From Pseudomonas sp. JUb42 (GTDB lineage Bacteria > Pseudomonadota > Gammaproteobacteria > Pseudomonadales > Pseudomonadaceae), in the NCBI RefSeq assembly GCF_024807945.1, contig NZ_JANUFD010000008.1, positions 124,001 through 188,000 on the forward strand: a stretch of 64,000 nt of DNA, written 5' to 3'. The position numbers and the translations under genes are program-made. Positions 16,430 to 25,030 of this stretch are shown in pieces. The notes under the pieces are model-generated. The model was not told the origin of the DNA and did no database searches. It worked only from the letters and a program-made list of their open reading frames with translations. Every line of letters begins with the position of its first letter. Position 1 is the stretch's first letter.

Positions 16430-17236
16430 CTAGACGTTGGTAGCGTCGGGGTTGCGGGGCAGTGCGTTCAGGCGGGCCAGGGTGTCTTGGCGATAGAAGG
16501 CGCTCAGTTGCGCGTAGACCTTTGGATAAGCGGTCATGAGCAGGTCGGGGGCGCTGAAGAAGTATTCGCTGGTGACGGCGAAGAATTCGGCGGGGTTTTC
16601 CGCGGCATAGGGGTCGATGGCGGTTTCGCAATCGGGGTCGTGATCGAGCTGGCGGTTAAGGTCGTCGTAGGCGCTTTGCATGGCGTCGGCCCAGTCGCTG
16701 GTGCGCATGTCGCGGTGCAGCGGCGGCAGGCCGTTGGCGTCACCGTTGAGCATGTCGAGCTTGTGCGCCAGTTCGTGGATCACCAGGTTATAGCCGTCCC
16801 AGCCGCCGCTGCTGAGCACGCCCGGCCAAGCCAGGATCACCGGACCTTGCAGCCAGGCTTCGCCGCTGTGCTCGCCATCCCACTCGTGTTCGATACCGCT
16901 GGTGTCGCGATGGCGCTGAGGGCTGAGGAAGTCGTCCGGGTACAGGACGATCTCGTGAAAGCCCTGATACCAGTTGAGATCACCGAGGTTGAGCAGCGGC
17001 AGTTGCGCCTGGGCAGCGAGAAACAGGCGCTGCTCGTCGTCCAGTTCAACGCCAGGCAGTGCGGTGAGTCGTTTGGCGAGAAGGAACAGCACGCTGTTGT
17101 CGCGCAGCCAGCCGTCCTGTTCTGCGCTGAGGCCGTCGAGGATCGGCAGGCGTTCGCACACCCGTTGCCACACTTGCGGGGCAACGGGGTGCCTGGTCAG
17201 CGTGCGTCGCCGCCGCCAGTCACGCAGCGACCACAT
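16430..17236 (-). CDS. mtfA: Zinc-dependent peptidase of the MtfA (M90) family
   Basis: A 268-residue cytoplasmic metalloprotein. HELAH at 154-158 with Glu217 (AENPAEFFA) gives the zinc ligands and catalytic Glu of the gluzincin arrangement seen in E. coli MtfA. In E. coli MtfA binds the glucose-PTS repressor Mlc and has aminopeptidase activity; Pseudomonas handles glucose differently, so the partner here is unknown. The gene starts 3 bases after the dedA stop, so the two are probably transcribed together. Confidence 0.88.
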   Translation of the reverse strand: MWSLRDWRRRRTLTRHPVAPQVWQRVCERLPILDGLSAEQDGWLRDNSVLFLLAKRLTALPGVELDDEQRLFLAAQAQLPLLNLGDLNWYQGFHEIVLYPDDFLSPQRHRDTSGIEHEWDGEHSGEAWLQGPVILAWPGVLSSGGWDGYNLVIHELAHKLDMLNGDANGLPPLHRDMRTSDWADAMQSAYDDLNRQLDHDPDCETAIDPYAAENPAEFFAVTSEYFFSAPDLLMTAYPKVYAQLSAFYRQDTLARLNALPRNPDATNV

Positions 17237-17239
17237 GCC

Positions 17240-17887
17240 TTAGCGGGCGTCGGCGGTGCGGGACATGCGACTGCGGACGAAGCCGATGATCATCGGCAAC
17301 AGTGAGATGAGAATGATGCCCAGGACCATGAAAGTCAGGTTTTTCTTGATGAACGGGATATTGCCAAAGAAGTAGCCCAGGGTGACCAGCCCGCCGACCC
17401 AGAGGATCGAGCCCAGGACGCTGAAACCGAGGAAACGCGGGTAAGACATGCGCCCGACACCGGCGACGAATGGCGCAAAGGTGCGGATGATCGGCAGGAA
17501 GCGCGCCAGGGTCACGGTCTTGCCGCCGTGGCGGTCGTAGAACTCGTGGGTACGGGTCAGGTAGTCACGGCGCAAGATTTTCGAGTCGGGGTTGCTGAAC
17601 AGTTTTTCCCCGGCGGTGCGGCCGATGATGTAGTTGGTGCTGTCACCCAGGACCGCCGCGAGCATCAGCAGGCCTGCAAGTACTATCGGGTCCATGCCGC
17701 CACCGGCCGCCACAGCGCCGGCGATAAATAGCAGGGAGTCGCCGGGCAGGAAGGGCGTCACGACCAGGCCTGTCTCGCAGAAGATCACCAGAAACAGGAT
17801 CGCGTAGACCCAGGTGCCGTATTGATTGACGAGCATATCGAGGTAAACGTCGAGATGCAGGATAAGGTCGAGGGGGTTGAAATCCAT
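17240..17887 (-). CDS. DedA-family membrane protein
   Basis: A 215-residue integral membrane protein of the DedA (SNARE-associated/VTT) family. The family motif is clear: ETGLVVTPFLPGDSLLFIAG (about 38-57), then GDSTNYIIGRTAGEKLF and the ARFLPIIRTFAPFVAG region with the conserved arginines. Several hydrophobic segments follow to the C-terminus. Family members are linked to lipid-carrier recycling and proton-dependent membrane homeostasis. Upstream partner of mtfA in a two-gene unit. Confidence 0.9.
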   Translation of the reverse strand: MDFNPLDLILHLDVYLDMLVNQYGTWVYAILFLVIFCETGLVVTPFLPGDSLLFIAGAVAAGGGMDPIVLAGLLMLAAVLGDSTNYIIGRTAGEKLFSNPDSKILRRDYLTRTHEFYDRHGGKTVTLARFLPIIRTFAPFVAGVGRMSYPRFLGFSVLGSILWVGGLVTLGYFFGNIPFIKKNLTFMVLGIILISLLPMIIGFVRSRMSRTADAR

Positions 17888-18017
17888 GGGGGCACCTGTG
17901 TCGATAGCCCATACCGGGCCGTGCGCTGAAAAAGTACTACTGGGAAGTGGGCGACATTATAGAGGGAGACGATGTGAAGAGGTTGTCGGCAATTGCGTAA
18001 TGGGATGTGAGATTTTT

Positions 18018-18107
18018 GTGGGAGCGGATTTATCCGCGAAGAGGGTGTTTCCGGCGCCAGAAATGCGTTGGATGTACCGGGATCTTCGCGAATGAATTCG
18101 CTCCTAC
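18018..18107. repeat. REPIN-type inverted repeat
   Basis: GTGGGAGCGGATTTATCCGC on the left pairs with GCGAATGAATTCGCTCCTAC on the right. The two arms have diverged from each other (GGATTTATCC against GAATTCATTC). It lies between dedA and an acetyltransferase gene. Confidence 0.8.
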
Positions 18108-18150
18108 AGAATGTGCTCCACGGAATCAGCCCCGTGATCAGTACTTACGC

Positions 18151-18606
18151 CTATTCGTTGATCGGCAACACATAGTTCTTGAACTGAGTGTCTTCTTTGA
18201 AGCCAATCGATTCATAGACCTTTTGTGCTACTTCGTTGTTGCTGCTGGTGGACACCCGCATGCGCACGGCATGGGATTCCTTGGCCATTTTCTTGGCCTG
18301 CTTCATCAGGTGGTCGGCGACCAATTGGCGGCGGGCGTCTTCGGCGACGTAAATGTCGTTGAGGATCCACACGCGCTTGAGCGACAGCGAGGAATAGCTG
18401 GGGTACAGCTGGCAAAAGCCCAGCAATTTGTGGTCGTCATCGTCCGGCAGGGCCAGGTAGATCACTGACTCTTCCCGGCGCAGGCGTTTTTCCAGGAAGC
18501 TGCGGGAAGAATCAGGGTAAGGCAGTTCGCCATAAAACTCGCGGTATTTGACGAACAGGGGGGTCAGCAAGTCCAGGTGGTCGAGAGTGGCTTGAATGAT
18601 CCGCAT
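18151..18606 (-). CDS. GNAT-family N-acetyltransferase
   Basis: A 151-residue single-domain GNAT protein. The core LKRVWILNDIYVAEDARRQLVADHLMKQA (about 76-104) is the acetyl-CoA binding motif A region, with Gln in place of the usual Gly after RR. MRVSTSSNNEVAQKVYESIGF supplies the typical C-terminal NxxAxxxYxxxGF motif. In P. aeruginosa I recall an acetyltransferase at the equivalent place next to eutC. The substrate is unknown. It has its own gap on both sides and seems monocistronic. Confidence 0.85.
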   Translation of the reverse strand: MRIIQATLDHLDLLTPLFVKYREFYGELPYPDSSRSFLEKRLRREESVIYLALPDDDDHKLLGFCQLYPSYSSLSLKRVWILNDIYVAEDARRQLVADHLMKQAKKMAKESHAVRMRVSTSSNNEVAQKVYESIGFKEDTQFKNYVLPINE

Positions 18607-18678
18607 GGTGGGGCCTCAACTTCTCTGTGGGCGTTTGCGCGATGCTGCCCAATGGCTTTAGAAAGCGCAATCTAATGC

Positions 18679-19506
18679 TTAATCCGATGGCGCCGCGAGC
18701 AGGAAATTACCACTACTGCCATTGGCGGGTGTATCAGTGTCCAGTGTTTGCAGTTGCGCCTCATCTTTGAGGTGCACGCCGGAGAGTTGACGGCGACAGG
18801 CCTCACGCATCAGATAAAGCAAGCGATGTGCCGCCATGGCATAACTCAGGCCTTCCAGGCGCACATTGGAAATGCAGTTGCGGCTGGCATCGGTCAGGCC
18901 GATTTTTGGAGCATAGGTGAAATACAGGCCCAGGCTATCCGGGGAACTGAGGCCGGGGCGTTCGCCAATCAGGATGACCACCATTTTCGCACCGAGCAGT
19001 TCGCCGATTTCATCGGCGACGGCGACTCGGCCCTGTTCGACCATGATCACCGGCGACAACGACCAGCCTTCGGCCTGCGCCTGCTCTTCCATGCGCGCGA
19101 GAAACGGCAGGCTGTGATTGTGCACGGCCAGGGAGGACAGGCCGTCGGCGACGACGATAGCCAGATCGACACCACCGGGATGAGCCTGGGCGTATTCGCG
19201 CAATTGTTCGGCCGAGTCGTCATTGAGGCGACGGCCGAGGTCCGGGCGTTGCAGATAGGTGTCGCGATCACTGGCGGCGCTGTGCAGTAGCAGGCTGTCG
19301 CGGCCCTTGGCGGCCAGTTGCTCGCGCAGACCTGTGTGATCAAACGGCAGGTGCACGGCGTCGCGGGCCAGGGCGTGGGCGAGCTGGAAGTCCAGCTGCG
19401 CCTGGGTCGGCAGGCTGGTGCCGGTGCGGCCAAGGGCGATGCGCGCCGGGGTCAGGCGGCGCAGTTCCAGCCAGGGATTGGGCGGATTCACGTCGCGCCC
19501 GCTCAT
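18679..19506 (-). CDS. eutC: Ethanolamine ammonia-lyase small subunit
   Basis: The 275-residue small subunit of the adenosylcobalamin-dependent ethanolamine ammonia-lyase, which converts ethanolamine to acetaldehyde and ammonia with EutB. LTPARIALGRTGTSLPT (18-34), FQLAHALARDAVHLPFD and RPGLSSPDSLGLYFTYAP (about 197-214) are conserved family segments. Its ATG overlaps the eutB stop codon (ATGA), so subunit synthesis is translationally coupled. No microcompartment shell genes are nearby, so this is the simple soluble pathway. Confidence 0.95.
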   Translation of the reverse strand: MSGRDVNPPNPWLELRRLTPARIALGRTGTSLPTQAQLDFQLAHALARDAVHLPFDHTGLREQLAAKGRDSLLLHSAASDRDTYLQRPDLGRRLNDDSAEQLREYAQAHPGGVDLAIVVADGLSSLAVHNHSLPFLARMEEQAQAEGWSLSPVIMVEQGRVAVADEIGELLGAKMVVILIGERPGLSSPDSLGLYFTYAPKIGLTDASRNCISNVRLEGLSYAMAAHRLLYLMREACRRQLSGVHLKDEAQLQTLDTDTPANGSSGNFLLAAPSD

Positions 19507-20897
19507 GCCAGATGCGCCAGTGCGTGGCGGAAGGCCGGTGGCAGACTGTCGCCGAAGCGTACCTGACCATCCGCCTGGGTGAAGATGCCCATGCGTTCCA
19601 GCCAGGCTTCGTACTCCGGCGCCGGGCGCAGGCCGAGGGTCTGGCGGGCGTAGAGGGCGTCGTGGAACGAAGTGGTCTGGTAATTGAGCATGATGTCGTC
19701 GGAGCCAGGGATGCCCATGATGAAGTTGATCCCGGCCACACCCAGCAGGGTCAGCAGGGTGTCCATGTCGTCCTGATCGGCTTCGGCGTGGTTGGTGTAG
19801 CAGATGTCGCAGCCCATGGGCACGCCGAGCAGCTTGCCGCAGAAGTGGTCTTCAAGCCCGGCGCGGATGATCTGTTTGCCGTTATACAAGTATTCCGGGC
19901 CGATAAAGCCGACCACGGTGTTGACCAGAAAGGGTTTGAAATGCCGGGCGACACCGTAGGCGCGGGCCTCGCAGGTCTGTTGATCAAGGCCGTGGTGGGC
20001 GTTGGCTGATAGCGCGCTGCCCTGGCCGGTCTCGAAATACATCAGGTTCTGCCCCAGAGCGCCGCGATTGAGGCTCAGGCCAGCGTCGTAGCCTTCCTGC
20101 AGCAGCTTGAGGTTGATGCCGAAACTGGTGTTGGCCGCCTCGGTGCCGGTGATGGACTGGAACACCAGATCCACCGGCACGCCACGGTTAATCACGTCGA
20201 TGGAGGTGGTGACGTGGGTCAGCACGCAGGATTGCGTTGGAATGTCGTAGCGCTGGATGATCGCGTCGACCATTTCCAGCAGGGCGACGATGGATGAGGT
20301 GCTGTCGGTGGCCGGGTTGATGCCGATCATGGCGTCGCCGTTGCCGTACAGCAGGCCGTCGAGAATGCTCGCGGCGATACCGGAAGGGTCGTCGGTCGGG
20401 TGATTGGGTTGCAGGCGCGTCGACAGGCGGCCGCGCAGGCCGATGGTGTTGCGAAAGCGGGTAATGACGCGGATTTTCTGCGACACCAGGATCAGGTCCT
20501 GCACCCGCATGATCTTCGACACGGCGGCGGCCATTTCCGGGGTCAGGCCAGGGGCCAGGGCGCGCAGGCTGTGTTCGTCGGCGGCATCGCTGAGCAGCCA
20601 GTCACGGAAGCCGCCGACCGTCAGGTGACTGACCGGGGCAAAGGCGACGGCGTCGTGGGTGTCGATGATCAGGCGGGTGACTTCGTCGCTTTCGTAGGGA
20701 ATCAGCGCTTCGTTGAGGAAATGCTTGAGCGGGATATTGGCCAAAGTCATCTGCGCCGCGACCCGTTCGCCGTCATTGCTGGCGGCAACCCCGGCCAGCA
20801 TGTCCCCGGAACGCGCCGGGCTGGCCTTGGCCATGACCTGGCTGAGGCTGTCGAAGCGGTAGGTCTGGGCGCCGACAGAATGGGAAAAGCTTGCCAT
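19503..20897 (-). CDS. eutB: Ethanolamine ammonia-lyase large subunit
   Basis: A 464-residue protein, the normal length of the catalytic large subunit. Conserved segments include GDAMIGINPATDS, the SIAALL-like region, and GCDICYTNHAEADQDD near the C-terminal third. It binds substrate and adenosylcobalamin. The ATG at 20897 has GGAG 7 bases upstream on the minus strand and family similarity begins there; the frame stays open upstream without meaning. A sigma-54-type promoter lies about 56 bases upstream. It forms an operon with eutC and is separated from the aldehyde dehydrogenase gene by a REPIN. Confidence 0.96.
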   Translation of the reverse strand: MASFSHSVGAQTYRFDSLSQVMAKASPARSGDMLAGVAASNDGERVAAQMTLANIPLKHFLNEALIPYESDEVTRLIIDTHDAVAFAPVSHLTVGGFRDWLLSDAADEHSLRALAPGLTPEMAAAVSKIMRVQDLILVSQKIRVITRFRNTIGLRGRLSTRLQPNHPTDDPSGIAASILDGLLYGNGDAMIGINPATDSTSSIVALLEMVDAIIQRYDIPTQSCVLTHVTTSIDVINRGVPVDLVFQSITGTEAANTSFGINLKLLQEGYDAGLSLNRGALGQNLMYFETGQGSALSANAHHGLDQQTCEARAYGVARHFKPFLVNTVVGFIGPEYLYNGKQIIRAGLEDHFCGKLLGVPMGCDICYTNHAEADQDDMDTLLTLLGVAGINFIMGIPGSDDIMLNYQTTSFHDALYARQTLGLRPAPEYEAWLERMGIFTQADGQVRFGDSLPPAFRHALAHLA

Positions 20898-20952
20898 ACA
20901 GATTCTCCATGACGGCCTGCGGTGAGGCGGGGCCTGGTCTTTGGACAAGGGT

Positions 20953-20969
20953 AAGCAATTAATACTCCA
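20953..20969 (-). promoter_or_regulatory. Sigma-54 (-24/-12) promoter for eutBC
   Basis: On the minus strand TGGAGTATTAATTGCTT keeps the invariant GG, ten bases, GC, with TTGC at -12. The -24 half differs from TGGCACG at several places. The expected start is near 20944, about 47 bases before eutB. A sigma-54 activator is encoded in the same locus. Confidence 0.6.
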
Positions 20970-21006
20970 TCGAGGCGTGGGGCGCCAATTGTGGGGCAGG
21001 CGGTGA

Positions 21007-21022
21007 TGAATCGAGTGATTCA
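21007..21022. promoter_or_regulatory. Inverted repeat upstream of the eutBC promoter
   Basis: TGAATC-GAGT-GATTCA is a perfect 6-4-6 repeat about 65-80 bases before the predicted start point, a position used by sigma-54 activators. Binding of the local regulator is inferred only from position. Confidence 0.3.
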
Positions 21023-21066
21023 GGGCGGTGAATGAGGCACCGACGCTCCGTGTTGGTGCGCCCCGT

Positions 21067-21157
21067 GTGGGAGCGATGCTTGCCCGCGAAGTCGACTTTC
21101 GACTCACAGAAATCTATTGAATTTACTGCCCCTTTCGCGGGCAAGCCTCGCTCCCAC
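21067..21157. repeat. REPIN-type inverted repeat
   Basis: GTGGGAGCGATGCTTGCCCG pairs with CGGGCAAGCCTCGCTCCCAC. It occupies most of the gap between exaC and the eutBC promoter, where P. aeruginosa carries a permease gene in my recollection. The 324-base gap contains no gene. Confidence 0.85.
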
Positions 21158-21221
21158 AGGGCCAGCGTCAGGAATGACAATGGCCCCCGCAGGAGCCATT
21201 GGTTTCAAACAACAGGACTTA

Positions 21222-22742
21222 TCAGAAGAAGCCCAGCGGATTGGTGTCGTAGCTCACCAGCAGGTTTTTGGTCTGTTGGTAATGTTCGAGCGCGATCTTG
21301 TGGGTTTCGCGACCAACGCCGGACTTCTTGTAGCCACCGAACGCGGCGTGTGCCGGGTACAGGTGGTAGCAGTTGGTCCACACGCGACCGGCCTTGATGG
21401 CGCGGCCGACGCGGTAGGCGCGGTTGATGTCGCGGGTCCACAGGCCGGCACCCAGGCCGAACTCGGTGTCGTTGGCGATGGCCACGGCTTCGGCTTCGTC
21501 CTTGAAGGTGGTGACGCTGACCACCGGGCCGAAGATTTCTTCCTGGAACACGCGCATCTTGTTGTTGCCTTTGAGCAGCGTCGGCTGGATGTAGTAGCCG
21601 GTGGACAAGTCACCTTCCAGTTTCTCGACCTTGCCGCCGGTCAGCAGCTCGGCGCCTTCGCCCTGGGCGATTTCCAGGTAAGAGAGGATCTTGTCGAACT
21701 GTTGCTGCGAGGCCTGGGCACCGACCATGGTGTCGGTATCCAGCGGGTCGCCGCGCTTGATTTTCAGGACTTTCTTCATCACCGCTTCCATGAACTGCGG
21801 ATAGATGGATTCCTGAACCAGTGCGCGAGATGGGCAGGTGCAGACCTCGCCCTGGTTGAAGAAGGCCAGTACCACGCCTTCTGCGGCTTTTTCGATGAAC
21901 TCGGGTTCAGCGCTCATGATGTCTTCGAAGAAGATGTTCGGCGATTTGCCGCCCAGTTCCACGGTGGACGGGATGATGTTTTCCGCCGCCAGTTTCATGA
22001 TGTGCGAGCCAACCGGGGTCGAGCCGGTGAAGGCGATCTTGGCGATGCGCTTGCTGCTGGCCAGGGCTTCGCCGGCTTCACGGCCGTAGCCTTGCACGAC
22101 GTTGAGCACGCCCGGCGGCAGCAGGTCGCCGATCAGTTCCATCAACACGCTGATGCCCAGCGGGGTCTGCTCGGCTGGCTTGAGCACGATGCAGTTGCCA
22201 GCAGCCAGGGCCGGCGCGAGTTTCCAGGCGGCCATCAGCAGCGGGAAGTTCCACGGGATGATCTGGCCGACCACGCCCAGTGGTTCGTGGATGTGATAGG
22301 CCACGGTGTTGCCGTCGATTTCTGCAGCGCTGCCTTCCTGGGCACGCAATACGCCAGCGAAGTAGCGGAAATGGTCAACGGCCAGGGGGATGTCGGCGTT
22401 GAGGGTCTCGCGCACGGCCTTGCCGTTGTCCCAGGTTTCGGTGATGGCCAGCAGTTCCAGATTGGCTTCGATGCGGTCGGCGATTTTCAGCAGGACCAGC
22501 GAACGCGCCTGCACGGAGGTCTGGCCCCAGGCTTCGGCTGCGGCATGGGCGGCATCAAGGGCTTTTTCGACGTCTTCGGCAGTGGAGCGAGGAAATTGCG
22601 CAATCAGCTTGCCGTTGACCGGAGAGGTGTTCTCGAAGTACTGGCCTTTGACAGGTGCCACGAATTCGCCGCCGATGTAGTTGCCGTACTGGGTCTTGAA
22701 GGTAACGAGCGAGCCTTCGGTGCCGGGGTGGGCATAACGCAT
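21222..22742 (-). CDS. exaC: NAD-dependent aldehyde dehydrogenase of the ExaC type
   Basis: A 506-residue aldehyde dehydrogenase. Catalytic Cys301 (FFNQGEVC), the general base Glu262 (VELGGKSP), the NAD-binding IIPWNFPLLM (161-170) and FTGSTPVG (238-245) motifs are all present. Length and sequence fit the ExaC/acetaldehyde dehydrogenase group, which turns acetaldehyde into acetate. In this setting it removes the toxic product of EutBC. A sigma-54 promoter lies about 100 bases upstream, with a GTAGCT-TCG-AGCTAC hairpin (22790-22804) in the leader. Divergent from its probable activator. Confidence 0.93.
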   Translation of the reverse strand: MRYAHPGTEGSLVTFKTQYGNYIGGEFVAPVKGQYFENTSPVNGKLIAQFPRSTAEDVEKALDAAHAAAEAWGQTSVQARSLVLLKIADRIEANLELLAITETWDNGKAVRETLNADIPLAVDHFRYFAGVLRAQEGSAAEIDGNTVAYHIHEPLGVVGQIIPWNFPLLMAAWKLAPALAAGNCIVLKPAEQTPLGISVLMELIGDLLPPGVLNVVQGYGREAGEALASSKRIAKIAFTGSTPVGSHIMKLAAENIIPSTVELGGKSPNIFFEDIMSAEPEFIEKAAEGVVLAFFNQGEVCTCPSRALVQESIYPQFMEAVMKKVLKIKRGDPLDTDTMVGAQASQQQFDKILSYLEIAQGEGAELLTGGKVEKLEGDLSTGYYIQPTLLKGNNKMRVFQEEIFGPVVSVTTFKDEAEAVAIANDTEFGLGAGLWTRDINRAYRVGRAIKAGRVWTNCYHLYPAHAAFGGYKKSGVGRETHKIALEHYQQTKNLLVSYDTNPLGFF

Positions 22743-22842
22743 GTTGATATCTCCTGGTTCTTGTTTTTAAGGGGGATAGCTTTACGGGGGTAGCTTCGAG
22801 CTACGGTACGACTACGCGCAATTTGCGCTTGCCAAAGCGTAG

Positions 22843-22858
22843 AGCAAAGGCCGGGCCA
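22843..22858 (-). promoter_or_regulatory. Sigma-54 (-24/-12) promoter for exaC
   Basis: On the minus strand TGGCCCGGCCTTTGCT matches the consensus TGGCACG-N4-TTGCT with one mismatch. The predicted start is near 22832, about 90 bases before exaC. The divergent neighbour encodes a sigma-54 activator. Confidence 0.78.
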
Positions 22859-22993
22859 CTGCCGGGAAAGGCCATGTTTTCAAGGTTTTTATCCATTGTC
22901 GTGGCGGCTTATGAACAGCGTTGTCGCGAGTCTGATACAGCCATGAGTGACACTTTGTACCGTTGCTGGCACAGCCAGTGACTCGCCGGTCAG

Positions 22994-23011
22994 CGCGCAT
23001 TGCAATGCGCG
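22994..23011. promoter_or_regulatory. 18-base perfect palindrome in the exaC/regulator gap
   Basis: CGCGCATTGCAATGCGCG is perfectly self-complementary. It lies about 160 bases upstream of the predicted exaC start point and 49 bases before the regulator gene, suiting an activator site or an autoregulatory operator. A related GCGCAATTTGCGC palindrome lies at 22816-22828, just beyond the exaC promoter. Confidence 0.4.
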
Positions 23012-23059
23012 GCGTCGTGGAGGATGCTGGGCGGCAACTCCTCGGGAGAATAATAAAAA

Positions 23060-24973
23060 GTGCACAGCAATCATCTGACCCGCCATGCCCAGCAAGTCCT
23101 CACGGTCGCCGAGGGCAAGGCCCATGTGACCGGCCCCGGCAGCGATCCTTCGATTGCCCGCTCCTGGCTGCGTTGCCTGGAGGACTATCACCTCGACCCC
23201 GCCCACGCCAATGCGCCCACCGTGCTCGAACATGAGCGCGTGCTGGAAAGTCGCGGGCGCCTGCATCAGGTCCTGCAGATAGCCGGTGGCGAGATGACCA
23301 GCCTGCATCAGCAGCTGTCCGGCGGCCATGCGGTGCTGCTCACCGATGCCCGTGGGGTGATCCTCAATTGTGTCACTGCGCCTGCCGAGCGCAGTATTTT
23401 CGAGCGCGCCGGGCTGTGGCTGGGTGCTGATTGGAGCGAGGCCTGTGAGGGCACCAATGGCATCGGCACCTGCCTGGTCGAGCGCCAGTCCCTGACCATT
23501 CATCGCGACGAACACTTTCGCGGCCGTCATACCGGGCTGACCTGCTCGGCCAGCCCGGTGTTCGACCCTCATGGCGATCTGTTGGCGGTGCTGGATGTGT
23601 CGTCGGCGCGCCAGGATGTTTCCCGGCAGAGCCAGTTTCACACCATGGCCCTGGTCAATCTGTCGGCCAAGGTGATTGAAAGCAGTTATTTCCTCAGCCA
23701 TTGCGATGATCAGTGGCTGCTGCGCTTCCATGTTCAGGCCGAGTCCGTTGGGCTGTTCAGCGAGGGCTTGCTGGCGTTTGACGGCGAAGGGCGGATTACC
23801 GCGCTGAACCAGAGTGCGATCAACCTGCTCGGTTTGGGGCGCAGCCATATGCTGGGGCAGTCGGTGGAGCGCTATTTCGACTGTTCGCTGGATCAACTGC
23901 TGTCTCGCGCCAGCGCCGAGGCCCTGGCCTGCTGGGCCTTGCGCACTCGCGATGGTCGTGGTTTTTTCGCCTCCCTGCGCGCTCCGGCCGCCACTGCGCC
24001 TGCGGCTTATGCGCCGATCCTGGCAAAACCTGCGTTGGTCCCGGTGCGTGCTCCAATCGGCATCTGCCTGGAAGACGCCGCGCTGCAAACCGCTTTTCGC
24101 CGTTCGTTGCGGGTGTTCGAGCGTGACGTGCCCTTGTTGGTCAATGGCGAAACCGGTTCCGGCAAGGAGGCTTTCGCCAAGGCCGTGCATCAGGCCAGTC
24201 TGCGCAGCGACAAACCCTTCGTCGCGCTCAACTGTGCGGCTATCCCGGAAAGCCTGATCGAAAGCGAGCTGTTCGGTTATCGAGGCGGCAGTTTTACCGG
24301 TGCGCGCAAGGAAGGCATGCGCGGCAAGTTGCAGCAGGCCGATGGTGGCACGCTGTTTCTCGACGAGATCGGCGATATGCCACTAGCTTTGCAGACCCGC
24401 TTGTTGCGGGTCCTGGAGGAGCGCATGGTGGTGCCCATTGGCGGCGAGGCCCAGGCGGTGGATGTGCGGATCATCAGCGCGACCCACCGCAATCTGTTGG
24501 AGCGGGTCGGCGATGGCAGTTTCCGCGAAGACCTTTATTACCGTCTCAATGGCCTGGAAGTCGCTTTGCCACCGTTGCGCGAGCGCAGTGACAAGTCCGG
24601 TCTGCTGGATTTCCTGTTGGCCCAGGAGGCGGGCGGGCAGGTGGTCAGCCTCGATGACTCGGCGCGGCAAGCCCTGCTGGCATTTAACTGGCCGGGCAAT
24701 GTCCGCCAGTTACGCACGGTGTTGCGTACCTTGACGGCCTTGAGCGAGGACGGCCGTATTGGTCTGGATGACTTGCCCGCCACTATCCGTAACGGCAGTG
24801 TCGCTGCGCCATGTGCGGCAGCGACTGACCGCCCTCTGGAAGAGGCTGAGCGCAGCGCTTTGCTCGCGATACTGGAGAGCCAGCGCTGGCACATGAGCCA
24901 TTGCGCCCAGGAACTGGGGATCAGCCGCAATACCTTGTACCGCAAGCTGCGCAAGCACGGCATCGAGCGCTGA
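23060..24973 (+). CDS. eatR: Sigma-54-dependent activator of the AcoR type (ethanolamine catabolism regulator)
   Basis: A 637-residue enhancer-binding protein. The N-terminal third carries a GAF-type sensor (about 80-200, with DARGVIL and EGTNGIGTCL). The central AAA+ domain has Walker A GETGSGKE (363-370), the sigma-54 contact loop as GSFTGA (410-415, Ser in place of the usual Ala) and Walker B LFLDEIGD (432-439). A Fis-type helix-turn-helix ends the protein (about 608-637). The start is GTG 23060 with GGGAG upstream. It is the ortholog by position of P. aeruginosa PA4021 (EatR), which activates ethanolamine genes. The two sigma-54 promoters found here are its likely targets. Confidence 0.88.
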   Translation: MHSNHLTRHAQQVLTVAEGKAHVTGPGSDPSIARSWLRCLEDYHLDPAHANAPTVLEHERVLESRGRLHQVLQIAGGEMTSLHQQLSGGHAVLLTDARGVILNCVTAPAERSIFERAGLWLGADWSEACEGTNGIGTCLVERQSLTIHRDEHFRGRHTGLTCSASPVFDPHGDLLAVLDVSSARQDVSRQSQFHTMALVNLSAKVIESSYFLSHCDDQWLLRFHVQAESVGLFSEGLLAFDGEGRITALNQSAINLLGLGRSHMLGQSVERYFDCSLDQLLSRASAEALACWALRTRDGRGFFASLRAPAATAPAAYAPILAKPALVPVRAPIGICLEDAALQTAFRRSLRVFERDVPLLVNGETGSGKEAFAKAVHQASLRSDKPFVALNCAAIPESLIESELFGYRGGSFTGARKEGMRGKLQQADGGTLFLDEIGDMPLALQTRLLRVLEERMVVPIGGEAQAVDVRIISATHRNLLERVGDGSFREDLYYRLNGLEVALPPLRERSDKSGLLDFLLAQEAGGQVVSLDDSARQALLAFNWPGNVRQLRTVLRTLTALSEDGRIGLDDLPATIRNGSVAAPCAAATDRPLEEAERSALLAILESQRWHMSHCAQELGISRNTLYRKLRKHGIER

Positions 24974-25030
24974 GGCGACGATCGGGGAGCGATTTCTGCT
25001 AACCTGCGCCCATGTTTTCAGGGGTTGGTC

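Noticed and set aside
21117..22793. Long open frame on the plus strand (558 codons) opposite exaC
   Set aside because: It is the antisense shadow of a well-conserved aldehyde dehydrogenase gene with high GC third positions and has no motif or ribosome-binding site.
22812..22832. A second sigma-54 site with TGGCAAG and TTGC on the minus strand
   Set aside because: The GG to GC distance is 12 instead of 10 bases; it is part of the GCGCAA palindrome.
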